The notes below the pieces were generated by a model, which saw only the letters and a program-made list of their open reading frames with translations, did not search any database and had not been told where the DNA came from. A program made the translations under genes and the position numbers. Below, in pieces: positions 57,037 through 64,000 of a stretch of DNA of 64,000 bases. Every line of letters begins with the position of its first letter. Within the stretch, counting starts at the first letter, position 1. Location: NCBI RefSeq assembly GCF_900113645.1, contig NZ_FOQC01000001.1:123103-187102 (forward strand). The letters run 5' to 3'. Source of the DNA: Trichococcus flocculiformis (GTDB lineage: Bacteria > Bacillota > Bacilli > Lactobacillales > Aerococcaceae).

Positions 57037-57711
57037 ATGAGAAAAATTTTTGAAGAAGAATTGCAGGATCTGCACGTACTTTTCTCTGAAATGGGAAAAA
57101 TGGTGAACGAAGCAATCTACATATCTGTTAAAGGTTTTGTGAATCATGATAAAGAGCTTGCTGCAGAAGTGATTGCGCATGATGTCGCCATCAACCAAAG
57201 AGAAGCGGAGATCGAGAAAAGATGCTTTGAATTGATTGCGTTGCATCAACCGGTCACCGGCAATCTCCGCAGAATCGTCACCATCATGAAGGCGTGCGCG
57301 GACTTGGAGCGTATGGCAGATCATGCCGTCAGTATTGCGAAGTCGACTATCCGCGTTAAAGGCAACAAGCGCAATTCCGATATCGAAGCAGCGATAGCCG
57401 AGCAGTCGGAAAAAGTAAAAGTCATGGTGGAGGAAGTACTTGCCGCCTACATCAAAACGGACATCGAAAAAGCCAAAGAAGTTGCCCTGAGCGACAAAAT
57501 GGTCGATCAAGCTGCCGAACATATCTACGGACGCGCCATCGAAGAGATGAAGTTGGATCCGGAACTTGTTCTGGGTGCGACCGATTACATCATGGTTGCC
57601 GGCTATCTCGAGCGAATCGGCGATTATGTAACAAATATTTGTGAATGGATCATTTATTTGGGTACAGGGAAAATAATTGAATTGAACACAAACAACAAGT
57701 TTGAAGACTAA
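57037..57711 (+). CDS. phoU: Phosphate regulator PhoU, first copy
   Basis: A protein of 224 residues, all helical, with two PhoU repeats, each containing E.xD.x.D-type metal sites (HDKEL, ADLERMADHAVSIAKS; DKMVDQAAEH, YLERIGDYVTNI). PhoU damps PhoR signalling and Pst uptake. Starts MRKIFEEEL behind AGGGGGC. Terminator follows. Confidence 0.96.
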   Translation: MRKIFEEELQDLHVLFSEMGKMVNEAIYISVKGFVNHDKELAAEVIAHDVAINQREAEIEKRCFELIALHQPVTGNLRRIVTIMKACADLERMADHAVSIAKSTIRVKGNKRNSDIEAAIAEQSEKVKVMVEEVLAAYIKTDIEKAKEVALSDKMVDQAAEHIYGRAIEEMKLDPELVLGATDYIMVAGYLERIGDYVTNICEWIIYLGTGKIIELNTNNKFED

Positions 57712-57743
57712 CACAATTATGAATGCAGGATGAGAAAAGATAA

Positions 57744-57800
57744 AGCCAGGAAGGCCACGCAATCGAACCCGATTACGTGGTAGCTTCCTGGCTTTTTTTA
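57744..57800 (+). terminator. Intrinsic terminator of the first pst operon
   Basis: AAGCCAGGAAG.CCACG pairs with CGTGG.CTTCCTGGCTT, followed by TTTTT. Downstream to 57990 there is no gene; TGTTATAAT near 57902-57910 could be a -10. Confidence 0.9.
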
Positions 57801-57992
57801 TGCGTTTTTGGATCACAGCAGTCAACTGCAGGTCATTGAAAATACTCATGAAAATGTAATATATATTTCTGCACCAGATATAAGACAAGCGTTCCGCCAA
57901 TTTGTTATAATGTGGATAATCAGAGCGTAAATTTACAGAAAAAAAACGTGAAATCAACGTTAAAATGTTCCATCGATAAAATATATGGTGGA

Positions 57993-58042
57993 TTTACATA
58001 AAATTTACAAAAGAGATACGAAACATTTACAAACATTCGTTA
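57993..58042 (+). promoter_or_regulatory. PhoP boxes of the second pst operon
   Basis: TTTACA at 57993, 58004 and 58026, i.e. spacings 11 and 22, then TCGTTA at 58037, again 11 on. The pattern copies that ahead of the first pstS, so both operons should answer to PhoP. Confidence 0.8.
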
Positions 58043-58087
58043 CGATGGATAAGTATGTGTTCAAGGTAAATAAATGGGAGGTACACA

Positions 58088-58948
58088 ATGAAATTAAAAT
58101 ACGTTTCAGCCATAGTCAGTCTCGCTGCCGTTTTCGCTCTGTCAGCCTGCGGCCCCGTAGTCGATGAGGAATCCATCACGGCGGTCGGTTCTTCTGCGCT
58201 GCAACCGTTAGTCGAGGCCGCTGGGGAACAATTCAGTGCGGAAAATCTGGGGAAATTCGTCAATGTCCAAGGCGGCGGTACCGGAACAGGCTTGAGTCAG
58301 ATTGCCGCAGGTGCGGTTGACATTGGCAATTCGGATATTTTTGCTGAAGAGAGGGAAGGCATCGATGCCAGCCAATTGGTCGATCATCGTGTCGCCATCG
58401 TCGGCATCACGCCTATCGTGACACCAGGCGTCGGTGTGACCGATCTTTCCATGGAGGAGTTGCGCGGCATTTTTACCGGCAAATACAGCAATTGGTCCGA
58501 GTTGGGAGGAAAAGATCTCCCGATCGTCGTCTTGAACCGAGCCAAGGGCAGTGGAACCAGGGCAACATTCGATAAATGGGTTCTGGCCGGAGAAGAAAGC
58601 ATCATCACCCAAGAGCAGGAATCCAACGGAACCGTCCGTCAGATTGTTGCTTCAACACCGGGAACCATCAGCTATGTGTCGTTCTCGTACGTCAATGAAG
58701 ATGTCGAGGCGCTTTCCGTCGACGGGGTGAAGCCGACGCCTGAGAACGTTACGACAAACGCATGGGTCATCTGGGCATATGAACATATGTATACGAATGG
58801 CGAACCGACAGGCTTGACGAAAGAATTCCTGGATTACATGCTGTCGGAAGATGTCCAAGGAAGTCTGATTGAAGCGTTGGGATACATTCCTTCCACAGAT
58901 ATGAAGGTCGACAGGGACCTTGAAGGAAACGTAACACCGATCGAATAA
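58088..58948 (+). CDS. pstS: Phosphate-binding lipoprotein PstS, second copy
   Basis: A protein of 286 residues; lipobox LSAC with Cys21. TAVGSSALQPLVEAA, VQGGGTGTGLSQI, IGNSDIFAEE and RAKGSGTRATFDKW form the anion pocket. It differs strongly from the first PstS (shorter, other pocket spacing), so it is not a recent duplicate. Starts the second operon. Possibly a different affinity; that is inference. Confidence 0.96.
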   Translation: MKLKYVSAIVSLAAVFALSACGPVVDEESITAVGSSALQPLVEAAGEQFSAENLGKFVNVQGGGTGTGLSQIAAGAVDIGNSDIFAEEREGIDASQLVDHRVAIVGITPIVTPGVGVTDLSMEELRGIFTGKYSNWSELGGKDLPIVVLNRAKGSGTRATFDKWVLAGEESIITQEQESNGTVRQIVASTPGTISYVSFSYVNEDVEALSVDGVKPTPENVTTNAWVIWAYEHMYTNGEPTGLTKEFLDYMLSEDVQGSLIEALGYIPSTDMKVDRDLEGNVTPIE

Positions 58949-58981
58949 AACAACTGAAATATCATTGTGATGAATGGCATC

Positions 58982-59001
58982 CGCCTTTTCATAGGAAGGC
59001 G
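58982..59001 (+). terminator. Small hairpin between second pstS and pstC
   Basis: CGCCTT (58982-58987) and AAGGCG (58996-59001) around TTCATAGG. No T-run, so processing or stabilising rather than termination. Confidence 0.4.
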
Positions 59002-59040
59002 CCTTTCGTCGCGGCTCAAAGTTTAAGAGGAGGGTTTCTC

Positions 59041-59964
59041 TTGGAAATGACACCAGGAAACTTAATGAAAAAGTCAAGTAAACGCAGATTGGAATCGTTT
59101 GGACGCACCATCAGTCTGATCAGCACGACAGTCATCGTCTTCATCGTGCTGTCCATTCTATATTTTGTCATCAGCAAAGGGATATCCACCTTTGTCACGG
59201 ATGGTGTATCATTAGGGGATTTTTTGACGAAAAGCATCTGGAATCCCGGCACCGTCGCTGATGACGGCACACCATTGGTCGGAGCCTTACCGATGATCGC
59301 AGGCTCATTTTTGGTCACTTTGATTTCCGCAGCCTTGGCAACACCTTTTGCCGTTGCTGCAGCTTTGTTCATGACGGAAATTTCACCGAAATCCGGGAAA
59401 AAAATTCTGCAGCCGGTCATCGAACTGCTTGTCGGTATTCCGTCCGTTGTATATGGTTTCATCGGCTTGACTGTTGTTGTGCCGTTTGTCCGTTCCTTGT
59501 TCGGCGGTACCGGATTTGGTATTTTATCTTCTACTCTGGTTCTGTTCGTTATGATTTTGCCGACTGTGACCAGTATGTCAGTGGATGCTTTGAATGCTGT
59601 TCCGCGTCATTACCGTGAGGCTTCACTCGCTATGGGCGGGACACGGTGGCAGACCATCTATAAAGTGGTTCTGCGGGCAGCGACCCCCGGATTGTTGACG
59701 GCAGTCGTCTTCGGGATGGCGCGTGCGTTCGGAGAAGCCTTGGCGGTTCAAATGGTCATCGGGAATGCGACTTTGATGCCGAACAGCTTGGTGACCCCAG
59801 CTTCGACATTGACAAGTATTTTGACGATGAGCATGGGGAACACCGTAATGGGAACTTTGGAAAACAATGTCCTCTGGTCATTGGCGACCATCCTCCTTTT
59901 GATGGCTCTATTCTTCAATATTTTGACGCGTTACATCGGTAAGAAAGGAGCCGTTAAAAAATGA
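59041..59964 (+). CDS. pstC: Phosphate ABC transporter permease PstC, second copy
   Basis: A protein of 307 residues with a TTG start at 59041, nine bases after AGGAGG; the ATG two codons on is too far. Six membrane segments, GIPSVVYGFIGL, EASLAMGGTRWQTIYKVVLRAATPGL. Overlaps pstA by four bases. Confidence 0.95.
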   Translation: MEMTPGNLMKKSSKRRLESFGRTISLISTTVIVFIVLSILYFVISKGISTFVTDGVSLGDFLTKSIWNPGTVADDGTPLVGALPMIAGSFLVTLISAALATPFAVAAALFMTEISPKSGKKILQPVIELLVGIPSVVYGFIGLTVVVPFVRSLFGGTGFGILSSTLVLFVMILPTVTSMSVDALNAVPRHYREASLAMGGTRWQTIYKVVLRAATPGLLTAVVFGMARAFGEALAVQMVIGNATLMPNSLVTPASTLTSILTMSMGNTVMGTLENNVLWSLATILLLMALFFNILTRYIGKKGAVKK

Positions 59965-60851
59965 ATCCGAATCCCAAAAAAGTAGACAAATTTATGGTCG
60001 GCCTGATTTATTTGTTTTCCGGAACGATCATTCTTATTTTGGCCAGTCTGCTGCTCTTTATTCTATGGCGCGGCTTGCCCCAGTTTTCGTGGGAATTTTT
60101 GACGGCTCCAGCAAAATCCTTCCAGGTAGGCGGAGGAATCGGAATTCAGTTGTTCAATTCGTTCTATTTGTTGGTCCTGACCTTGTTGATCAGTACGCCA
60201 CTTGCCTTGGGCGCGGCGATTTATCTTTCGGAATATGCACCTCAAAATTGGTTTACCGACATCATCCGTACTGCTATTGAAGTTTTGAGTTCTTTGCCAT
60301 CCGTTGTCGTCGGTCTCTTCGGATTCCTGATTTTCGTCATCCAGTACGGTTTTGGCTTCTCGATCCTTTCGGGAGCTTTGTCCCTGACTATCTTTAATCT
60401 GCCGCTTTTGACGCGTACGATCGAAGATTCCTTGCGGGCGATCCCGTCTTCCCAGCGTGAAGCTGGCTTAGCGTTGGGCCTTTCCCGTTGGGAGACAGTG
60501 ACGTTGATCATTCTTCCGGCTGCCTTGCCGGGTATTTTGACCGGAATGATTTTGGCGGCAGGACGTATTTTCGGTGAAGCTGCCGCTTTGATTTATACAG
60601 CCGGGCAGAGCGCGCCGGCTTTGGATTTCACAAACTGGAATCCACAATCCATCACAAGTCCTTTAAATATTTTCCGGCCTGCCGAAACATTGGCGGTGCA
60701 CATCTGGAAGATCAACAGTGAAGGCGTAAAACCGGATGGAGCGGAAGTGTCAGCTGGTGCCTCAGCAGTACTGGTATTGGCTGTCCTCATCTTCAATCTG
60801 ACTGCCAGAAGTTTGGGCAGAAGATTGCAGAAGAAGGCTACTTCAGCATAG
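59961..60851 (+). CDS. pstA: Phosphate ABC transporter permease PstA, second copy
   Basis: A protein of 296 residues starting in the ATGA overlap with pstC. Six membrane segments, SLPSVVVGLFGF and EAGLALGLSRWETVTLIILPAALPGI as the coupling loop. Partner of the second PstC. Confidence 0.95.
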   Translation: MNPNPKKVDKFMVGLIYLFSGTIILILASLLLFILWRGLPQFSWEFLTAPAKSFQVGGGIGIQLFNSFYLLVLTLLISTPLALGAAIYLSEYAPQNWFTDIIRTAIEVLSSLPSVVVGLFGFLIFVIQYGFGFSILSGALSLTIFNLPLLTRTIEDSLRAIPSSQREAGLALGLSRWETVTLIILPAALPGILTGMILAAGRIFGEAAALIYTAGQSAPALDFTNWNPQSITSPLNIFRPAETLAVHIWKINSEGVKPDGAEVSAGASAVLVLAVLIFNLTARSLGRRLQKKATSA

Positions 60852-60884
60852 AAACGGAAAATTGACTTGAAGGAGGGACCCTTG

Positions 60885-61691
60885 ATGGGAAATGAAAAGA
60901 TATTGGCAACGAACATCATCCAGATGCGTCCTGAGGCCGAAGTCGCCCTCAAAACAAATGATCTTCACGTTCATTATGGCGATTTTGAAGCGATCAAAGG
61001 CGTTTCCATGGAATTTGAAAAGAATAAAATCACCTCGTTGATCGGACCGAGTGGGTGTGGAAAATCGACTTATCTCCGTTCGTTGAACCGAATGAACGAC
61101 ACTGTTCCCGGTGCAAAAGTGACTGGGGAAATCATTTATCAAGGCATCGATGTGAACGTGCCTGAAGTTGATGTGTTCGAGATGCGGAAAAATATTGGGA
61201 TGGTATTCCAAAGGCCGAATCCTTTCAGCAAATCGATTTATGAGAACATCGCTTTCGCACTGAGAAGGCATGGTCTGAAGGACAAGGCGACATTGGACGA
61301 AATCGTCGAAACCAGCCTGAAACAAGCTGCTCTTTGGGACCAAGTGAAGGATCAGTTGAACAAGAGCGCCTTAGCGCTCTCTGGTGGTCAACAGCAGCGG
61401 CTCTGCATCGCAAGGGCGATCGCTCTGAAGCCGGATATCCTGCTTCCGGATGAGCCAGCCAGTGCGTTGGACCCGATCTCGACTTCCCAAGTCGAAGAGA
61501 CGTTGTTGGAGCTGAAGGAGAAGTATACAATCATCATTGTTACGCACAATATGCAGCAGGCATCCCGAATCAGTGATTATACAGCGTTCTTCTATTTGGG
61601 CAATGTCATTGAATATGATGAGACCAGAAAAATCTTTACTCGTCCGAAGATCCAACAGACGGAAGATTATGTTTCTGGGCATTTCGGCTAG
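60885..61691 (+). CDS. pstB: Phosphate ABC transporter ATPase PstB, second copy, altered Walker B
   Basis: A protein of 268 residues started at the ATG at 60885 behind AGGAGGG. An N-terminal tail of about 20 residues precedes the ABC core: Walker [10 protein letters not shown], signature [15 protein letters not shown]-loop [12 protein letters not shown]. Walker B reads [13 protein letters not shown]: a proline replaces the hydrophobic residue before the Asp-Glu pair, and the D-loop region has PAS in place of PTS. The other two PstB proteins have [11 protein letters not shown] and [11 protein letters not shown]. The catalytic Glu is kept, so activity is likely but may be altered. Confidence 0.95.
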   Translation: MGNEKILATNIIQMRPEAEVALKTNDLHVHYGDFEAIKGVSMEFEKNKITSLIGPSGCGKSTYLRSLNRMNDTVPGAKVTGEIIYQGIDVNVPEVDVFEMRKNIGMVFQRPNPFSKSIYENIAFALRRHGLKDKATLDEIVETSLKQAALWDQVKDQLNKSALALSGGQQQRLCIARAIALKPDILLPDEPASALDPISTSQVEETLLELKEKYTIIIVTHNMQQASRISDYTAFFYLGNVIEYDETRKIFTRPKIQQTEDYVSGHFG

Positions 61692-61703
61692 GAGGAAAGC
61701 AAC

Positions 61704-62468
61704 GTGAAAAGCACTAAACCCATTATTGAAACGCGTGATGTACATTTATATTACGGAAAGAACGAAGCGTTGAAGGGCATTTCGCTTGATTTTCATAAAA
61801 AAGAAATCACGGCTTTGATAGGGCCGAGCGGATGCGGAAAATCCACCTATTTAAGAACCTTGAATCGGATGAACGATCTGATTCCGGATGTGACGGTCAC
61901 CGGAAAAATCAGTTTCAATGATCAGGATATCTATAGTCCGCAAATGGACACGGTAGAGCTGAGAAAAAAAGTCGGTATGGTTTTCCAACAGCCGAATCCA
62001 TTCCCGTTTTCAGTTTTCGATAACGTGGCGTATGGTCTGCGCATCGCCGGGATGAAGGATAAGGAAAAAATCGCCCAAATCGTGGAAGAGAGCCTGAAGA
62101 AAGCAGCTGTATGGGATGATGTCAAAGATAAACTGGATCAGAGCGCCTTATCTTTATCTGGTGGCCAGCAACAACGTGTCTGCATCGCACGGGTCTTGGC
62201 GATCGAACCGGAAGTCATTTTGTTGGATGAACCGACGAGTGCCTTGGATCCGATTTCCAGTGCACAGATTGAACGGATGCTTATGGAATTGAAAGAAGAT
62301 TACACGATGATCATTGTTACGCATAATATGCAACAAGCATCGCGGATCTCTGATAACACCGCCTTTTTCTTGAACGGTGAACTGATCGAATACGGGGAAA
62401 CAAGCCAAATTTTCACGAATCCAAAAGAAAAACAAACGGAAGATTATATTTCTGGACGTTTCGGCTGA
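61704..62468 (+). CDS. pstB: Phosphate ABC transporter ATPase PstB, third copy
   Basis: A protein of 254 residues with a GTG start at 61704 behind AGGAGGAAAG. Walker [36 protein letters not shown], canonical Walker [14 protein letters not shown]-loop [12 protein letters not shown]. Paired with the preceding PstB in one operon; twin pstB genes occur in several lactic acid bacteria. Confidence 0.97.
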   Translation: MKSTKPIIETRDVHLYYGKNEALKGISLDFHKKEITALIGPSGCGKSTYLRTLNRMNDLIPDVTVTGKISFNDQDIYSPQMDTVELRKKVGMVFQQPNPFPFSVFDNVAYGLRIAGMKDKEKIAQIVEESLKKAAVWDDVKDKLDQSALSLSGGQQQRVCIARVLAIEPEVILLDEPTSALDPISSAQIERMLMELKEDYTMIIVTHNMQQASRISDNTAFFLNGELIEYGETSQIFTNPKEKQTEDYISGRFG

Positions 62469-62511
62469 TCCATTGCATAATGAAATATATTTACAAAGGG
62501 GTTGGTTTTTG

Positions 62512-63180
62512 ATGAGACGAGTGTTTGAAGAAGAATTAGAGAGTTTGCACGCTCACTTTTTGAAGATGGGTGTATTGGTCAATGCTGCAATCCATAAGTC
62601 AATCGATGCTTTTGTAACGCACGACAAGGAACTGGCGCAGCAAGTCATCGATGAAGATGCAGCCATCAATAAGCTTGAGAACGATCTGGAAATCGAATGC
62701 TTCGAGCTGATTGCTTTGCAGCAGCCTGTGACTACGGACTTGCGCAAAATCGTGACCGTGATGAAAGCCAGCGCAGACTTGGAGCGGATCGGCGATCATG
62801 CAGTCAGTATCGCAAAATCGACGATCAAGGTGAAGGGCAAGAAGCATGATGCCGATATCGAAACGGCCATTGCAGAAACAGCTTTGAAGGTCATGGATAT
62901 GGTCAAGGAAGTCCTGGACGCTTATGTCGTCCTTGATGTTGAACGTGCGCGGGAAATTGCGGCGCGGGATACGGAGATCGACGCGGCCGCCAAAAATATC
63001 TATGAAAACTGCATCGAACAAATGAAGCAAGATCCTGAGATCGTTTTGGGCGGAACAAACTATATGCGTATCTCCACTTATTTAGAAAGAATCGGAGATT
63101 ACGTAACAAATATTTCCGAGTGGATCATTTACTTGGACTCCGGAGAAGTAGTAGAATTGAATGTCCATCATAAAATTTAA
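62512..63180 (+). CDS. phoU: Phosphate regulator PhoU, second copy
   Basis: A protein of 222 residues started at the ATG at 62512 (MRRVFEEELESLH), aligned with the start of the first PhoU; AAAGGGG lies upstream. Same two-repeat metal-site layout (ASADLERIGDHAVSIAKS, YLERIGDYVTNI). Clearly a paralogue of the first copy. Confidence 0.96.
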   Translation: MRRVFEEELESLHAHFLKMGVLVNAAIHKSIDAFVTHDKELAQQVIDEDAAINKLENDLEIECFELIALQQPVTTDLRKIVTVMKASADLERIGDHAVSIAKSTIKVKGKKHDADIETAIAETALKVMDMVKEVLDAYVVLDVERAREIAARDTEIDAAAKNIYENCIEQMKQDPEIVLGGTNYMRISTYLERIGDYVTNISEWIIYLDSGEVVELNVHHKI

Positions 63181-63185
63181 TGATA

Positions 63186-63228
63186 AAAGCGTTGTGATAC
63201 CCAAAGCGGTGTTGCAACGCTTTTTTTC
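63186..63228 (+). terminator. Intrinsic terminator of the second pst operon
   Basis: AAAGCGTTG.GATAC pairs with GTGTT.CAACGCTTT, followed by TTTT. Confidence 0.85.
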
Positions 63229-63361
63229 TGTGTCAGTCAGAGCTTGAGCCAAGCCGTATTGCATACAGTTGCTTGATTTTGGCAGCAAGGGCAATGGCTT
63301 TCATAGAACGGATGAATTTGCTAAAATAAGGATTGAAGTAAGGGATAGGGGTCTAAGTGAG

Positions 63362-63712
63362 ATGATGTCAGACTTGAATACAGAAACGATACAGGCAGTT
63401 ACAAAAATATTCAAATTGATCGGCGATCCAACGCGTTTTTTGATTCTCCATGTACTGGAAAATCGGGAACTGAACGTAAATGCTATTGCGGAGGAACTGG
63501 ACTTGGAGCAATCCGCGGTGTCGCACCAACTGAAAAAGCTGAGGGAAGCAAAGTTGGTGAAGAGCAGAAGAAACGGGAAAAACATCCTGTACAGCCAAGA
63601 GGATCAGCATGTCTACGCAATTCTCCACATGGCTGTCGAACATGCCGAACACGGCCGGGAGGATGCAAAAATTAAAATAAGTACAACAGCATCAGATAAG
63701 AAACCGCATTGA
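63362..63712 (+). CDS. ArsR-family (winged helix) transcriptional regulator
   Basis: A protein of 116 residues started at the ATG at 63362 (MMSDLNTETIQAV). GDPTRFLILHVLE, NVNAIAEELDLEQSAVSHQLKKLREA and VKSRRNGKNILYSQED are the ArsR helix-turn-helix and wing; HVYAILHMAVEHAEHG near the end has His/Glu residues placed like the alpha-5 metal site of CzrA/SmtB types, so a zinc-type sensor is likely. No metal transporter lies next to it in the window. Confidence 0.92.
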   Translation: MMSDLNTETIQAVTKIFKLIGDPTRFLILHVLENRELNVNAIAEELDLEQSAVSHQLKKLREAKLVKSRRNGKNILYSQEDQHVYAILHMAVEHAEHGREDAKIKISTTASDKKPH

Positions 63713-63721
63713 ACAGGGGAG

Positions 63722-63759
63722 CGAACTAGCGTTCTTTTCAGGGCTGGATATGGTATACT
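63722..63759 (+). promoter_or_regulatory. SOS (LexA) box and promoter of uvrA
   Basis: CGAACTAGCGTTCT at 63722-63735 fits the Gram-positive LexA site (GAAC-N4-GTTC). The promoter overlaps it: GTTCTT (63731-63736), 17 bases, TATACT (63754-63759) with a TG extension. LexA would block the -35. Confidence 0.85.
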
Positions 63760-63817
63760 ACAGTCAAACAGGAAATCGACGAAAACCAAAGAATAAGTCA
63801 AAAAAGGATCTGAAATT

Positions 63818-64000
63818 ATGGCAAAAGACCAAATCATCGTACGGGGAGCCCGTTCGCATAACTTGAAAAATATAGATGTCACCATCCCCAGGGACAAACT
63901 TGTCGTCATGACCGGTCTTTCTGGGTCGGGTAAGAGCTCATTAGCTTTCGATACGCTTTACGCAGAAGGTCAAAGGCGGTATGTGGAAAGCCTCTCAGCC
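63818..64000 (+). CDS. uvrA: Excinuclease ABC subunit UvrA (5' end, cut by window end)
   Basis: The first 61 codons are present: [20 protein letters not shown], then Walker [21 protein letters not shown], and RRYVESLSA. UvrA recognises bulky DNA damage with UvrB. AAAAAGGATC precedes the ATG at 63818. It is SOS-controlled. uvrB, often just upstream, is not there; an ArsR-type gene precedes it. Confidence 0.98.
   Translation, partial: MAKDQIIVRGARSHNLKNIDVTIPRDKLVVMTGLSGSGKSSLAFDTLYAEGQRRYVESLSA

Overview
The window reads as a chromosomal segment of a low-to-mid GC Gram-positive bacterium of the order Lactobacillales. Gene order points that way: tsaB-rimI-rimI-tsaD, an ABC-F gene, rex, ydiK-like and ydiL-like genes, then groES-groEL; and later comFA-comFC-hpf-secA-prfB-ftsE-ftsX-phoP-phoR-pst. 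The protein sequences look like Carnobacteriaceae, perhaps Trichococcus, but that is recall and was not tested by any search. I see no transposase, integrase, phage gene, CRISPR array, tRNA or rRNA.

Layout. 1-6.9 kb: a CAP-domain protein, a lipoprotein, a universal stress protein, a thioesterase, a malic/malolactic enzyme with fumarase, and an acetyltransferase. 6.9-8.6 kb: a T-box riboswitch ahead of a short archaeal-type prolyl-tRNA synthetase. 9-14 kb: a DUF896 protein, an mhqO-mhqD pair behind an MhqR-like operator, galT with a LacI-family regulator, and a CsbD-like protein. 14.2-17 kb: the tsaB/rimI/rimI/tsaD operon. 17.4-22.4 kb: a HAD phosphatase, ABC-F protein, rex, and small membrane proteins. 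22.5-24.5 kb: groESL behind a perfect CIRCE. 25.2-28.8 kb: fruR-fruK-fruA. 29-38.4 kb: argG, a polyprenyl sugar-phosphate transferase, pncB-nadE (NAD synthesis), an LTA-synthase-like sulfatase, a WecA/TagO-like transferase and a YigZ protein. 38.5-43.7 kb: a MurE-like ligase, DegV, ThpR and comFA-comFC. 43.8-50.3 kb: hpf, secA, prfB (with the programmed +1 frameshift), ftsEX. 50.6-63.2 kb: phoPR followed by two complete phosphate-uptake operons (pstS-C-A-B-phoU and pstS-C-A-B-B-phoU), each behind TTTACA repeats phased at 11 bp or multiples of it, as expected for PhoP boxes. 63.4-64 kb: an ArsR-type regulator and the start of uvrA behind an SOS box.

The least explained material is intergenic. 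Two families of dispersed, structured repeats sit at the ends of + strand genes. Family A (after proS and after groEL) has a core in which two short invariant motifs are held by helices whose sequences differ between copies but keep pairing. The core is followed by an arrangement of box, long hairpin, box and terminator. Family B (window start, after tsaD, after rex) has a nearly invariant core of about 90 nt and ends in its own intrinsic terminator on the + strand. Both look like structured RNAs or RNA-like mobile repeats that I cannot assign to a known family.
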